Shown in pieces: positions 41,106 to 54,000 of a stretch of 64,000 bases of DNA. A model generated the notes under the pieces. That model was not told the DNA's origin, did not search any database, and was given only the letters and a program-made list of their open reading frames with translations. A program made the translations under genes and the position numbers. Numbering within the stretch: position 1 is the first letter of the stretch; every line of letters starts with the position of its first letter. Source of the stretch: Aureobasidium sp. EXF-3400 (taxonomy: Eukaryota > Ascomycota > Dothideomycetes > Dothideales > Saccotheciaceae); NCBI GenBank assembly GCA_024195585.1, contig SWBL01000095.1, positions 86,944 to 150,943 of the forward strand. Direction: 5' to 3'.

Positions 41106-42251
41106 ATGGTGCGCGAGCAGCTCATTGTCAGTGCTGTAAGTGAAGCCTCAGTCAAGTCAACTCTGACATGTGCGACAAGCTAACCATTGCTCATAGGTCT
41201 CGTGTATGCAACCATTCTTCTGCTTCCCTCACACCCAATCTGACATCGTTTTCTAGTTCTGCAAGATCCGTCTGTTGCCTCAGCTCCTGCTGACCAGCGA
41301 ATCGCTTTTCTCCGCTCCAAGAACTTGACCCAAGAAGAGATCGACCTTGCTCTACAACGCGCCGGCTCAGAACCACCGACTTCCTCCCCTCCACAAACAC
41401 AAGTACAGCAATATCAGACCCCACCACCTCAACAATACAGCCAGAATGCCTACTGGCAACAACCTCCACCACCGCCTCCCGAGCTGCCACGACGTGACTG
41501 GCGTGATTGGTTCATCATGGCAACTGTAGTAGGAGGTCTAGGTTTTGGCGCCTACACCGTCGCAAAACGCTACATTTATCCTTTGATTGCTCCGCCTACA
41601 CCGCCTCAGCTCGAACAAGACAAGGCTGCCGTCGATGCCTCCTTTGAGAAAGCCTTCGCTCTGCTTGATCAACTCGCAACAGATACACAAGACCTCAAGT
41701 CGTCTGAGCAAGCTCGCACAGAGAAGCTTGATACTGCCCTCTCCGAGGTCGAGTCGGTCATTGGCCAACTCAAGGATGCCAGCAGGAGACGAGATGACGA
41801 AGGAAGGAGACTGAACGATGAAATCCGTGGTCTGAAGGACATGATACCTGCTGCCATGGAGGCACAGAAGAAGTCGGCTGACCAGCGCTTGACCGACCTG
41901 GCTACTGAAATGAAGAGCCTAAAGACATTGATCAACAACCGCATGTCTGCGCCGGCACCAAGAAGTCCTAATCCCTCTGCTCCTACCTTCAACCCTGCCA
42001 CTGGAAGCGGTGCTGCAGCTGCAAGTGCAGTGTCAGCACCAGAGCCTACCCCAGCTGAACCCACCTCGACACCAGCTGCAGAGTCCAAGTCTTCGGTTCC
42101 GGATCGTTCCTCTACATCGAGTCCCTATGGACGCTCAATGAACGGACGTGCTGCCATACCTGCGTGGCAATTGGCCGCCAACAAGAAGAACCAGGAAGCC
42201 AAGGAGAAGAGCGGCACTGTCGAGACTCCTGCTGAGAATGCCACTGCTTAG
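41106..42251 (+). CDS. pex14: Peroxin PEX14 (with a 7-nt micro-exon)
   Basis: A peroxisomal membrane docking protein for PTS receptors, 343 aa. Exons: 41106-41135, a 7-nt micro-exon 41197-41203, and 41257-42251. Introns 41136-41196 (GTAAGT...TCATAG) and 41204-41256 (GTATGC...TTCTAG) are both consensus. Only inclusion of the micro-exon (GTCTCGT) restores the conserved N-terminal domain VREQLIVSAVSFLQDPSVAS, followed by RIAFLRSKNLTQEEIDLAL. A Pro-rich SH3-type ligand (PPPPPPELPRRD) precedes a membrane segment (DWFIMATVVGGLGFGAYTVA). Coiled coils follow (about 150-250), then a disordered Pro/Ser tail. The role and membrane topology are known for the family. Confidence 0.94.
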
Positions 42252-44007
42252 TAAATGCAACATGAGTGTTGTATGTACGTATATACGAGATGTAGTCTTG
42301 TTAGGCTTCAAAAATAGCATGAACAATCTTACGAGCTCAACTACCCATGCACTACACAGCCTTTGATGATGACGAAGCCGGAAGACTACGGAAGTAAAAC
42401 CAGACAAGATCAGCAGAACATCAGACATCCTAGAAGAGCTTCTAGAAATGTTGTCGGCAAGGACGAATCGGGACAAGGTTGTACAAGGGCTCGTGGGAAA
42501 GTCTAGCCTGTGCAAACAACATGTCAACATCAAGTGGTCTTATCAGAGTTTGGGATTCTCGACCAGTCAGAGAGGCAGTGAGAGAAACGACCTATATAGG
42601 TGGAGCCGAACCATCGTGTCGAATACGCCAGATTCGGCCGAGAGGATAACTCGACGTGAGTTGTAGTCTGATGGTGAAACCTCTCCACGCAGCATGATTG
42701 GCCAGCTCGCCCTGGACGAGAGTTGAAAATCCAATGTCTGTTTCGTATACGCCTTTACAAGGTTGGATCCGGGTCGCTGAATTGCACTCATCGCAAATCT
42801 CCTCGTGGCGTGGTATCTTTCGAGCTAATAAGCGACAACGTACAGCGAAGATCTTGGGGCGGATGGTCGAAAGGAACGCCAGCTCTTTCTGAACCTTTGC
42901 TCCGTTAGATCCAAGATGCAAACAAGCAATGCTCACCTGATTCGATTGTAACCAAGCATCGGTACTCGAGTACAATCGTGAATCTGCCCAGATGCCTTCT
43001 GTCGCTTATCTGAATCAAGTGAGATTTGGAGGCGTTCGTCTCGGAGAAAAAGCCGTCGAACAAACAACGTGGGAATCCTGTTTGTGGAGTTTTAGCCAAA
43101 GTTGACTTTCTTGACGGCCCACTGGTCAGTCGAAGCCAGACAGACTTCTAATACACTTTTGCTTCGGTGTTGCATCCGACTGTTGAACCAGCTCTTTCTC
43201 AACTTTGTTTCCTTTCTGTCATCTATGTTATCTAGGGATAGGTGATCGAGGACATAAGTGTGGTGTGCAACCCTCATCGGGAGGCTGTTAGGGCTGATCT
43301 GCACGGCCATGTGTATGATCTGCAAGGGCACAGCATGGCACGCGGGCCGGGAGATCAGATATAGTATTGCCGATTTTGTAGGAGCCGTGCTTCTTCTCAC
43401 CCTACCACCTCTGCGCCTTCTTTCGCTTCGCCTTCGAGAACTTGGGGCACGTTTTTCGTAATCTGCCATTCGAGAGCGATACCTAGGAAATGGGTTGGCA
43501 GATTGTCTGTTGACCGCACGCTAGCTCGAATCTTGACGAACTACTCTTCTCCATCTGGTAACTGTCATGGATCTTCGCTGTCTCGCTGGCGATATATACT
43601 TTGTAACTTTGATCCAGGGTCGAAGCGAACCTGCTTCGTATCCGTTGTACCAACTCTGAATGGAACACACCCTGTTGCCCGCCGTTTAGCGTCTTGAACC
43701 TCAGCGGTTACGCTCCAATCAGTCGAGTCCGCCCTCTGGTGATATGCTGCCGGTAGTCGTCGTCTACTGTTGGCTGAAACTGACACGACCTCGCCTGACA
43801 CTGCCTGCTCACAACTCCATGAAACCTCCACTAGGGCTCGCTTTTCTGAAAGCTTGAAGCTAAAGTCTGTATGCATGACTTGTTGCTACTCACTATCGCC
43901 CTATATGGGGCTCAGCTCCCATATTCGAAACAAGGCCTTCCTTTCCCTCTTACTCGTTCTGTTCTCTGTCATCAGTTTGATTCATATCGAATAGATTGCT
44001 CCAAGCC
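42252..44007. other. 1.75-kb stretch without a supportable gene
   Basis: Minus-strand open frames of 100-130 codons occur (for example 42592-42975, 43092-43469 and 43565-43876), but I could not link them by splice sites into a recognisable protein. The stretch should contain the PEX14 3' UTR and the promoter of the seven-TM gene. Confidence 0.4.
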
Positions 44008-45623
44008 ATGTCTGATGGAGGCATGATCCCAGTGGATGCCCAGGGTTTGGCAATCGTTGTCTTGTTGTACACAGTTGCCAATGCTGTGGCCGCTGGATTG
44101 GTGATCCTTATGCATATGCGCCACGGTGATCCTTTTGGATGTAAGCCTGCAAGCTAGCTACTCAGAGGCCAACGCTCTCGCATGTACTAATATATCTGTC
44201 TGCAGATGTCCCACTATGTGCATGCTTCATGATTGTCAACATCGTGGCCGCCTTCATCCAGCAGATACACTTCTTCACCAGCTTCGAGACCATCACGACC
44301 GCTAGCTATAACTATCAGATCAGTGGCAATTATACTGGCAAACCGGCTTTTACTGGAACGTATACGCCCTTGGATACTGCCCTTTACGAGATTCAATTGT
44401 ATTGCTACAATGTTGAATCATTGATCTTCTTATCATGGATCGCTGGACTTTGGCGTCATGTCTGGCGTTTGCGTATCGAGTTTCTTGACAAAGGTGGTCA
44501 TCTTGTTTCTACATCTGTCAAGATCGCCTCTGTCATCGTGCCAGCGATTCTGATTGGCATCGCCAATGCTTCTTCTGTCGACCGTACACCTGGAGTCTCC
44601 CTGATCCTCTGCAACATCTTGTGTAAGTCGACTCGTCCTGTTCCACGATCGATTGAAAGCCCACTAACCATCAAGATAGTGGCTGGTAGCGTCGCAATTG
44701 GTCTAATACTCTTGGCACTCGTCTTCTACAAATACGTCTCGATCCAGAAGTACTTGAGTGACTCGTCATCAGCGAAGAATGGCTTCTTTGCACGCCTCGG
44801 GTGGCGTATCAGATTCTCCTTGCCCAGCACTTCCAAGACGAGGAGTCAAAGAAGCAGAGCCATGGGAAGCCAAACTCAAAGCCAGATGCAGAGTGTCATG
44901 CATAGTCAGCTGCAAAGTGGGAACTTCAACCGCAGTGTCAACAACCAAACCGAATCACAACTACCTGCTCGCGAACCAAAGTCTGGAGCACGCAAGAACG
45001 ATTCCATGTACGACAAATGGCTGCTGATTCGTTTCTGCATCTGTTTCGTCCTGCTATGGTAAGTAAAAACCTCAATCATGCTACCCCTGATATCGCTTGC
45101 ATCCGCTAACCCTCGCAACAACAACAGCATCATGCAGATCTACCTCATCTACTACTCGATCGCTCGCTACCTCGGCTCAAAAGCAGATGCCAAAACCGCC
45201 AAGCTGGACTTGTCCGCAGGCTCCGCCTTGGTCTCGATCGTCATGTTCATCCCTGGAGTAACACTAGGACTATTGATCTTCATCGTCTTCGGCACAACAG
45301 GACCCTTCCGTCGCGACTACTCCCGCTGGGCGCGTTGCCTCGTATCCAGCTGTCTAGGCCGCCGCAGCAGTCGCAACTCCCTCGCTTCAGGATCGCTGCA
45401 TCGCACTGAGAGTGTAGTGCGTTTGACCAACCTCGACCGAAAGCCTAGCCAAAACAACAGCACGAATGAAGAGGCGGTAGGAGGATTGGGGGCTAAGGGT
45501 CCTGACGGCGACTATAGAGTTTCCGTCATACCGCTTGCGGGAGAAGACAGTGATTACGAAGAGAGACAATTGGGTATGGGTATTATGATGACGAGGAGCG
45601 TCAAACAGAGTGATGATAGATAA
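44008..45623 (+). CDS. Seven-transmembrane, GPCR-like fungal protein
   Basis: A 474-aa membrane protein in four exons: 44008-44140, 44206-44622, 44680-45058 and 45128-45623 (donors GTAAGC, GTAAGT, GTAAGT). Seven hydrophobic helices are visible: GLAIVVLLYTVANAVAAGLV, LCACFMIVNIVAAFI, NVESLIFLSWIAGLW, VKIASVIVPAILIGIA, LLAGSVAIGLILLALVF, RFCICFVLLCIMQIYLIYY and VSIVMFIPGVTLGLLIFIVF. The long loop between helices 5 and 6 is Ser/Gln-rich (SQTQSQMQSVMHSQLQ), and the C-terminal tail is charged, the topology expected for a G-protein-coupled receptor. I see no motif of a named fungal GPCR class, so the receptor role is inference. Intron 2 is 57 nt with no in-frame stop. Confidence 0.77.
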
Positions 45624-46547
45624 ACAGACTGCGCCATCACCAACTACTTAATCAAAATTTTTTCTTTGTCTACCTGCTTTTCTAATGTTGACGCGTTGGC
45701 TTGTAAATGTCTCTCACTCCCAATACAGTCATACCATGATCACCGCTACCTGCTATAGATAGGCGAGAAGAGAGGTTCATAACCCATGCATGGCCAGCAG
45801 CCGAGATAGATCCGCGATGAGACTTCGATGTTTGTGCCTAAAAAGCCAATGACAGAACTGAAAAGCAACAACCAAGCAGATACAGTAATTCAAACCAAGC
45901 AAAAGAGCAAAAAAAGCGACAGAATAACACAGACCCAAGTAACAAGAGAGGAAGAAATGACATGACAGAAGTGAAAAGTGACGATCCTGATAACCAGAAC
46001 AAAGGTAGTGACAACCAGTCGTTGGAGAGGAAAAAAGCACACTCATAGTCAAATTCAAGAGGTGGTGAGTTGAGCAACAAGATAAAATAGTGGATGTGAC
46101 CAGAAACAGAACAGAAAAGCCGGGTCGTGGACTGCAGTGACGAAGCAAGCAGAAAACGAGAAAGGCAAAGAGCGATCCAGAAACGAACAGAAGTTTTGAA
46201 TCAAGGAACCAGCAGCCAAGTGGGTATAAGCAAGGTGCGAGTTGACAATACAAATGAGCAGGCGCAGCAAGCACTAAGAGAAAAGCGCAAACAACACCAA
46301 ATTCAAGAAAAAGGGACAAAGTGCAAATGTAACTGAAATGGTGCCTACAAGGCAAAAAATTGTATATTGGTAGAAAGAAGAAACGAGGCTTTCAATGCTC
46401 AGTCGCCGCAAGTAATTTGCTCACTAAACTCCAATTTTTCCTCATGCCGCTGCTTGATCATCCACCCACATTCGCACAATCTTTTTTCTTTTCGATTGTG
46501 CAAATTTTTCGTTCTTTTTTCTTCTTTTTTTGATTCTTGTTCATTCA
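45624..46547. other. Convergent intergenic region
   Basis: This lies between the 3' ends of the seven-TM gene and the importin gene. A pyrimidine-rich, T-run-rich segment at about 46475-46535 probably belongs to the importin 3' UTR. Open frames here have no recognisable content. Confidence 0.45.
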
Positions 46548-49500
46548 TTAGATGCCACCGTTGAGCGGTGCTGCTCCTTCAGTAACCTGCTGTGCTAGAG
46601 CGGCCTGCTGAGCAGCAATCTGATCGGCCTGGTTCACGGCCGTTTGGATGATTTGTTGCTCCTCGGGACTCAGCGTCTTAGTCAGATCCTGGTAGAGTTG
46701 GGGCTGTTGTTGCTGAAGTTCTGTGAGATGTCAGTAATCTGTCTTCAGGAGCGTATAATCGGGATCTGAACTTACGGAAAAGTGCGTGCTTGAACATGCC
46801 ATATGGCTCGACCTTATCCAAAGGCGTCTCAAGCAATGACTCCTCTTCCAACTCATCATCATCGTCGTCATCACCGATTGAGCTGAACTTGGATGCCTGC
46901 TGCGAGAGGAAGTCAAGGTAAGCGGCGCTCTCGTCCTTGATGTCGTCCGTCTCGCCCTCGATCTCCTCAGCTGTCCAGTCAACCTCACCCTCCCACTCGT
47001 CATCTTCCTCATCGTCATCATAATCACCACCAAGGCCAAAGTCATCTTCCCGAGTTGCCTCCTCACGGTTCTTGATGGCCGCAGGAAGAGTTTGGAAAAG
47101 ACGGACAATACCTTGGAGCAGACGAGGCCAGCCAGGTTGCACGCTAACGGGTACCTGGTCTGCAGGCAGAACAATCAGCGAGGTAATGGCAGCAATCGAC
47201 AACTTCTTATCGTGAACACGAGTGAAGATGTCGATACTTGAGAACCACAAGCTGAAGAACTTGTTAGTCTGGCCGTTGGACTCAAGAATGTGCAATGCGA
47301 GGCTGGGGTTGTAGTAAAGGGCGTTGATAACAGTCTCCATCAGGTGAATGCGGTACGACTTGACCTTAACGTCGTCGTTGTTCAACACAGTCATGGCGAT
47401 CATAACGAACTCAGGAATGTAGTTGTCAATGTGTCCACGAAGAGTGAGCATGAGCATCTCAGCAAGCTTGCAGCCGCAAATACGCTCGACGCCGCCAACA
47501 GAATCGTTCTGGAAGATGGTGCGGATCATGTCCACAATGGCTTCCAAGTATTGAGGATGATGGATGAGAGCCTCGCTTCCGTAGTTGACGAAGTTTTCGA
47601 GGGCAGGGAGCATATCTTCAAGGTAGAGCTCAGCACCAGACTTGAAGGTTCTGTGAATGAGTTCGAAAGCGTTCCACATTGTAGCGGAGATGGTCTTGGC
47701 GGCGAAAGTGCAGCTATCAATAATCTCAAAGACTTCGTTGTAGAGATCGTACAACTTGTGCTCCAGAGTGATGGTAATAACGGGCATGAGAATGGTCTCG
47801 AGGTGTGCCAGGACATCAGGAGTGCTCTCGAGGGTCAGGATGAGAGTACCAATGGTCTGAAGAACACCCAAAGCAGTAATGCTCTTGTCGTCCAAGAAGT
47901 CACCATATTCGTCATCACCCTCCTTTGACGAGTTGCGCTCGATCAGCTCACGAACGATACGAAGGTAAGTATCGCGAAGCTGCTCACTGAGGGCAACAGC
48001 GAAAGGAGTAAGCTCAGCTGCGAAGACCTCGACAAAGTCCTCCATGACGTTGGCAAGAGCGTCCACATCGACTTCGTTAGCCAACTTGAGCAGCTGTTGC
48101 ATAATCTGAGGAATATCGCCTTGCATGGAAATGCGGATGACGTCGTGACGGATAAGGGGCTGCAGAGCGAGCGAAGCCTCGACACGGACTGGCAACTCGG
48201 GATCGGCCATGGACTCGAGGATGTTACGGTAGATGATGAGGAGGTTGTTGGAGTCTTTGAAGTCGAGAGCCTCGAACTTTTCGAGAGTGTCGCATGCACG
48301 AGCACGCAAGTAACCGTGAGGGCTGCGGAACTCGGGGAAGACGTGTCTGACGAAGAAGAACTCGACCTGGTCTGCAATGGGGCTCTTCTTGCCGAGAATG
48401 ACACCTGAGAGTGTTCCAATCATGCGCAAAGCACCCTCCTTTTCTCTTGGGTTCTTCTGGTCCTCGGGAGCAGCCTCGTAGCGGTTAACCACGTCGTTAA
48501 TGTAGTTGAGGACGGAGAAGGTCTGCTTTCTGCGGGCCTTGGTCATGGTGACAAGGAAGTTTGTAGCGGCAACATCGGGAGCGGAAACCTCTTCGTAGAA
48601 GTTAAGCTTGCGGTGGAGGTACTCGGAGGGGTCGGTCTCGAAAAGCTCGATGTCTTCGTCGGACTGGCAGAGGACGGGGAAGATCAGGTGCTGGATCAAA
48701 ATCTGCATGTGCGGCTTGAGGTGGTCCCACATGGTCTTGGGCTTGATACACTCCTCCATGAAGACCAGAGTGAAGCTCAAGCAAGGCTTGCTCAACCACG
48801 TAGTCTTGCCAACCCACTTCTCGATCTGTCCCAAGTAGCCCTTCAGGATCTCAGGCGCAAAGTCCTTGATGAAGGTCTTTGCGAACTCGGCGTACTCGGC
48901 CTCATTCTTGGCCAGGTTTGTGGGGTTTCCGTATCTGTTTTTGTCAGTTACTCTCATCCCTTCCCAGCTCTTTGTCTTGACTCTGAACGTACCTGACGTA
49001 TAGTCTGTTCAAGTTGACGTATGACCACTTCTTGCATTTGAACCAGTGGTTCTGCTCGCGCTCGTCCAAATCCTCAACCATCGACTCTGCCGGAGGATCC
49101 TTTGCGACAATATTCAGGAAAAGAGTACACCAGCCGACGATTTGCTGTTGCTCGCGCAAGTGGCGGGGGAGCTCGAAGTAAATGGCGTGCTTGTAAGCCT
49201 TGAGGACAGTGCGCAACATCTCTCCAGCCTCGAGACTGGTCTCGTTGACCAGGCTGTTGGCGATTGCGAGCAATTGAGGGAAGGTCATCTCAACAATCTT
49301 GTCAAAGTCTTCTCTTGTCTCGCCCATCTTGAAACGGTAGACACGGCAGATGGCCAACAGGCACTGCAGACCAGCGAAAACGCTTCCGGCATCTTGCTGG
49401 TTCAGGAGGTTGACGGTGATGTTGAGGAAATCGGGCCACTGCTCGGGGAAGTCGTAATGAAGGATCTTTTGCAGGGTAGCAACGAGCTGAGCACGGATTT

Positions 49501-49915
49501 GCGGCGGCGATGCGGCGAGGATAGGGACGAGACGCTGGCGGATGACGTGCTTGTCACCTTCAGGGACGGCCTTGAATCGTGACTGCTCATTCTCGATGGG
49601 AGCCCAGCCCTTGGTGATGCGGTTCTTGAGGTAAACGACGGCTGGCAAACAAAGTCAGTCGCAGCAGTGCATGATGCGGATACGGGGCAGGCTCACTAGA
49701 CAGACGCACTGCAGGGTCCTGTTCAGCCTCGAGGATGTTCAACAGGGCCTCGCAGAAGCCGGGAGTGTCTTCGGCCTGTAGAGGGAGTCAGTCGTGTGCC
49801 TCGGGAAGTCATTGGTTGGTGGTACATTTCGCAAATCCAGCTCTGCCTGGCGACGGGCATCAGCATTTGCGGACAGAGTAGCCTGGATACGAGTCCTTAG
49901 GGCGGCGGCGTCCAT
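46548..49915 (-). CDS. nmd5: Importin-beta family karyopherin (Nmd5/Sxm1, importin-7/8 type)
   Basis: A nuclear import receptor of 1049 aa. Five exons: 49915-49826, 49775-49697, 49641-48993, 48934-46776 and 46720-46548; all four introns are 50-58 nt and every junction is in phase. The N-terminus (MDAAALRTRIQATLSANADA) and importin-beta N-terminal domain (DPAVRLS|TVVYLKNRITKGW) bind Ran-GTP in this family. HEAT-like repeats fill the protein (RAQLVATLQKILHYDFPEQW, FYEEVSAPDVAATNFLVTM, LYEVFE-type helices). A strongly acidic segment near residue 930 (GDYDDDEEDDEWEGEVDW) matches the acidic loop of importin-7/8. The last exon adds QLYQDLTKTLSPEEQQIIQT. Nmd5 versus Sxm1 cannot be decided by eye. 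Cargo is probably ribosomal proteins or signalling proteins, as known for the family. Confidence 0.9.
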
Positions 49916-51014
49916 GATGGATGAAAGAGTCCGGTGAAGATGCTGGTTCCCTCGGCTGTGGGTACAAGAGCTCGAGGTAGTGAATGCACTTGCGCCCCTC
50001 CAGAAATTAATCGAAAATGGTCAAGCCCGGTCGGCTCTGAAGTGTCGGATTCCCTTTGAATCTTGGGCTCAGGGTCTGCTGCTTTTTCGACACGAGCCAA
50101 GCAAAAGTCGACTTTTTGTCCGACGCTGCCAACAGCAACACCCGGAGAACACAACAAAAACAGGGGGCACCGTTGAGCAAGGAGACGAGCCTCAATCTTC
50201 CACGTCCAATATGACAGGAACAGTCAGACAGCTCAGTTTCCCAATGCAAGACGTGAAGAGCAAGAAGTGAATGAATCCAGCAGTCAACCAAGGCTCTGCA
50301 AAAATTTCTAATACCAATAATAATTCGAAAACATGGCTCAAACTCGTCATTCACATGCTGACCATCATATAAACTCTCCCCAACGCCAACCACATGAACA
50401 TTTCTGGCCCTCACCTTATCGCTCATCATGTAAATGGCTCAACGGCGTCGCCTTAGGACTGGGTAGCCATGTCGAGACCAAGTCAAAAGTTTCGCATCAG
50501 CTAGTCGTCACTCGAGGACTTCTCCCAGTGAATCCTGATCGCCAGTTCTACTGGCCAATATCAAACATCAATGTAAAGTTTGGAAAACAATTAAAGAGAC
50601 GTCCCAGACTCGTGAATTTGCACTCGGAAGATTTAATCGCCTGGGGCATTGAAAGTTGCTATAATGTTCGCTTGAGACTCTGCTGTTGACAGATAGACCC
50701 ATTTTCCATACGAAATAAATCCATGATCAAGGTGTTCTCTGATTTTTCAAGATCGCATGACTTCTGATAGCTCGTAGGTGGTAGCTTGATAGTATCGAAT
50801 GAAAATCGAACAAATTCACATGTCTTGGTTGTGTTTTTGACTTAACGCAAGGTGACCGCAGCTCTGCAGTTTGGAGTTGGAGCAAAATTTCGATGTCGTC
50901 GCTGGTTTGATTGCGTCACCAATCGCGATCAAACATTCAGCTTCGATTATTCCATCTCAGCACTTTACTTCTATAAACACATCGCCTGAGCAAAATTACC
51001 TGATTTTCTGGAAG
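49916..51014. other. Divergent intergenic region importin / SKI2
   Basis: A 1.1-kb stretch with both promoters. The SKI2 frame is open upstream to an ATG at 50871, but those 48 codons are not conserved-looking and probably lie in the 5' leader. No further gene is seen. Confidence 0.45.
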
Positions 51015-54000
51015 ATGGACGATCTGGCGCCTGCGCTGCAAAAACTGCGCCTTGCAGATGCGCCTTCTGGAGGAATTGATGCCATTCTTGACCAACAACG
51101 CCCACGGAAGCGCACACGAAGGTCGCCTGATCACATCCGTTCCAGCTTGGAGAAGGACTTCCTGGTCCCATCTACATCCTTCAGCACACCATGGCTCGAC
51201 CGTCTGCAGCAGCGTTGGGATTGTCCAACAAATTACGAGGAGCTCTTCGAGCTGGCTCCTACTCAAACGCGTACCATCATCAGATTTACTCGTGAAGGTC
51301 TCGAAGGACGTGTCACTGGCTACAAGGAAGTCACTGTCCCAGCAAACAGTGCCACAGCAAAGAATTCAACTTCGATCCTGAGAAAGCCTGCTAACCGCGC
51401 AGATTTCGTGCGTGGTGCTGCTGGATTCTTCCCATTTGCTCCTGGTGGTCTTGATGCAGTCGAAGCCACTGCCGCCGCCGAGGAACAGCTTCTGCTCGGA
51501 AACCAAACCAACGGTACTGTCAAGCAAAGTGGGTTGGACAAAGTCATCAACTTCGGCCCTGACGGTGCTCTGCTTGAGCTTCCTCCTGGATTCACTCGTG
51601 GCCTTGACCTGCAAAAGAAGGGCCCCACTGACCAGGCGACCGCACAGGAGGTTGAAACTGTGTTGGAAGAGGAGCCTCAAGACCCTGCCACTGCTAATGG
51701 AGACACCGATGAAGCTAAACCGGCTGACGAGGATGAAGACGAGGGAGAGGAGGAAGAATTGGACGCACTTCTTCCCGTTGAATTTCCCGCATTGGCTGCC
51801 AGAGGTCAGCTAGGTTTGTCGAGTAGCAAAAGATCTGGTCACGAATGGGCGCACATGGTTGATGTCAATCGGCCCATGCCCAACTTTCGAGATCTGGTCC
51901 CGGAGATGGCTCGTGAATGGCCATTCGAACCTGATACTTTCCAAAAAGAAGCCATCTATCACCTGGAAAATGGCGACTCTGTTTTCGTGGCTGCTCACAC
52001 CTCTGCTGGAAAGACTGTCGTTGCAGAATATGCCATTGCATTGGCAGCTAAACATATGACCAAGGCCATCTACACTTCACCTATCAAGGCTTTGAGTAAC
52101 CAAAAGTTCAGGGACTTCCGTCAAGAATTCGATGATGTTGGCATTCTGACAGGTGATGTACAAATTCGTCCAGAGGCAAGCTGTTTGATCATGACTACCG
52201 AGATTCTAAGAAGTATGCTCTACCGAGGAGCGGATATCATCCGCGACGTCGAGTTTGTCATCTTCGACGAAGTGCACTATGTCAACGATCTAGAAAGAGG
52301 TGTTGTTTGGGAAGAGGTCATCATCATGCTACCCGAGCACGTTACTCTTATCCTGCTCTCTGCCACGGTACCAAACACTCTTGAATTTGCTTCATGGGTC
52401 GGCCGTACCAAGAAGAAGAACATTTACGTCATCTCTACACCCAAGCGTCCTGTGCCTCTGGAGCATTATCTCTGGGCAGGCAAAGAGATGTACAAGATCG
52501 TCAACGCGGATAAGCAGTTCATCGAGAAAGGCTGGAAGGATGCAAATGATGTTCTGTCCGGCAAAGACAAGATCAAGGCAGCCGAGGAGAAGCAGGAAGC
52601 TGCTGCCGCTGCCGCTAGAGGCGGAGGCTCACAAAGAGGTGGTCGCGGCCAGACACAACGTGGCGGTCCACAGAGAGGTGGTGCTCAGCGCGGCGGAGCG
52701 CAACAACGTGGTCGTGGAGGCGCACCTGCTCCCCGTGGTCAGGGCAATATCGCCCGTACCGGTCGTGGAGGTGGTAGAACGACAGCAGCTCAAGACCGCA
52801 ATATCTGGGTGCACTTGATCCAGCACTTGCGTAAGGAAGATCTGCTGCCCGCTTGTATTTTCGTCTTCTCGAAGAAGAGATGTGAGGAAAACGCAGATGC
52901 ATTGTCGAACCTGGATTACTGCACAGCAACCGAGAAGAGCGCGATCCACATGATCCTGGAGAAATCACTTGCTCGACTGAAGCCAGAAGACCGCCAGTTG
53001 CCTCAGATCAGACGTCTGCGCGAGCTGCTTAGCAGGGGTATTGCAGTTCACCACGGTGGTATGCTTCCCATCGTGAAGGAGTGCGTCGAGATTCTGTTCG
53101 CCAAGACCTTGGTCAAGATTCTGTTCGCTACTGAGACTTTCGCTATGGGACTGAACTTGCCAACCAGGACTGTCGTATTCTCAGGTTACCGGAAGCATGA
53201 CGGTCGCCAGTTCCGCGATCTTCTGCCTGGAGAATATACGCAAATGGCTGGTAGAGCTGGAAGAAGAGGTCTGGATCCAGTCGGTTCAGTGATCATCGTC
53301 GCTCCAGGAGCCGATGAAGCACCACCTGCTGGTCGACTGAGACAGATGATGCTGGGTGATCCTACCAAGCTTCGCTCGCAGTTCAGACTTACCTACAACA
53401 TGATCCTCAATCTTCTTCGTGTAGAAGCTCTCAAGATCGAAGAAATGATCAAGCGCAGTTTCAGTGAAAACGCCACTCAAGCATTGTTGCCTGAGCACGA
53501 ACAAAAGGTCAAATTGTCAGAAGCAGATCTTGCAAAGATCAAGAGAGAGCCTTGCGACATCTGCGACAAAGACCTGGAAGAATGTCACACCGCAGCCATG
53601 AAATACCAGCAGCTCACATCAGATTTGCACCTTGCTCTTCTGAGCTCACCTATCGGTAGGAGAATGCTGCAACCAAAGAGATTGGTTGTGTACAAGAGAG
53701 ATGGTGTCAGGACTGTTGGCGTTCTGCTACGTGAAGGCGTTTCAAAGGGCATCTCTCCCAGCCTTTCGGTCATGGAAGTTGTTCCTTCAAAGTCGAAGAG
53801 ACAAAACGCTGACCTGCTGCCCTACCTGCCTCGATACAGGCGTCGTTTCACTCCACAGCCTGCAGCTCCTGAGCAAATGAAACTCAGACTCGCAGCCGTG
53901 CCATACAGTGAGCTTGAATGCTTGACTGGAAGCACTTTGCAGTTTGACGTCACTGGTGCATCGAGCAAGATGCCAGAAGCTATGGAGCAGTTGAAAGAGC

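Noticed and set aside
42592..43876. Series of minus-strand frames between PEX14 and the seven-TM gene
   Set aside because: No consistent exon chain and no recognisable domain. A diverged gene is possible but unsupported.
47290..47928. 212-codon plus-strand frame inside the importin gene
   Set aside because: It is antisense to conserved HEAT repeats of a confidently spliced gene.
50871..51014. 48-codon N-terminal extension of SKI2
   Set aside because: The extension is not like Ski2 N-termini, whereas the ATG at 51015 starts a typical sequence (MDDLAPALQKL).
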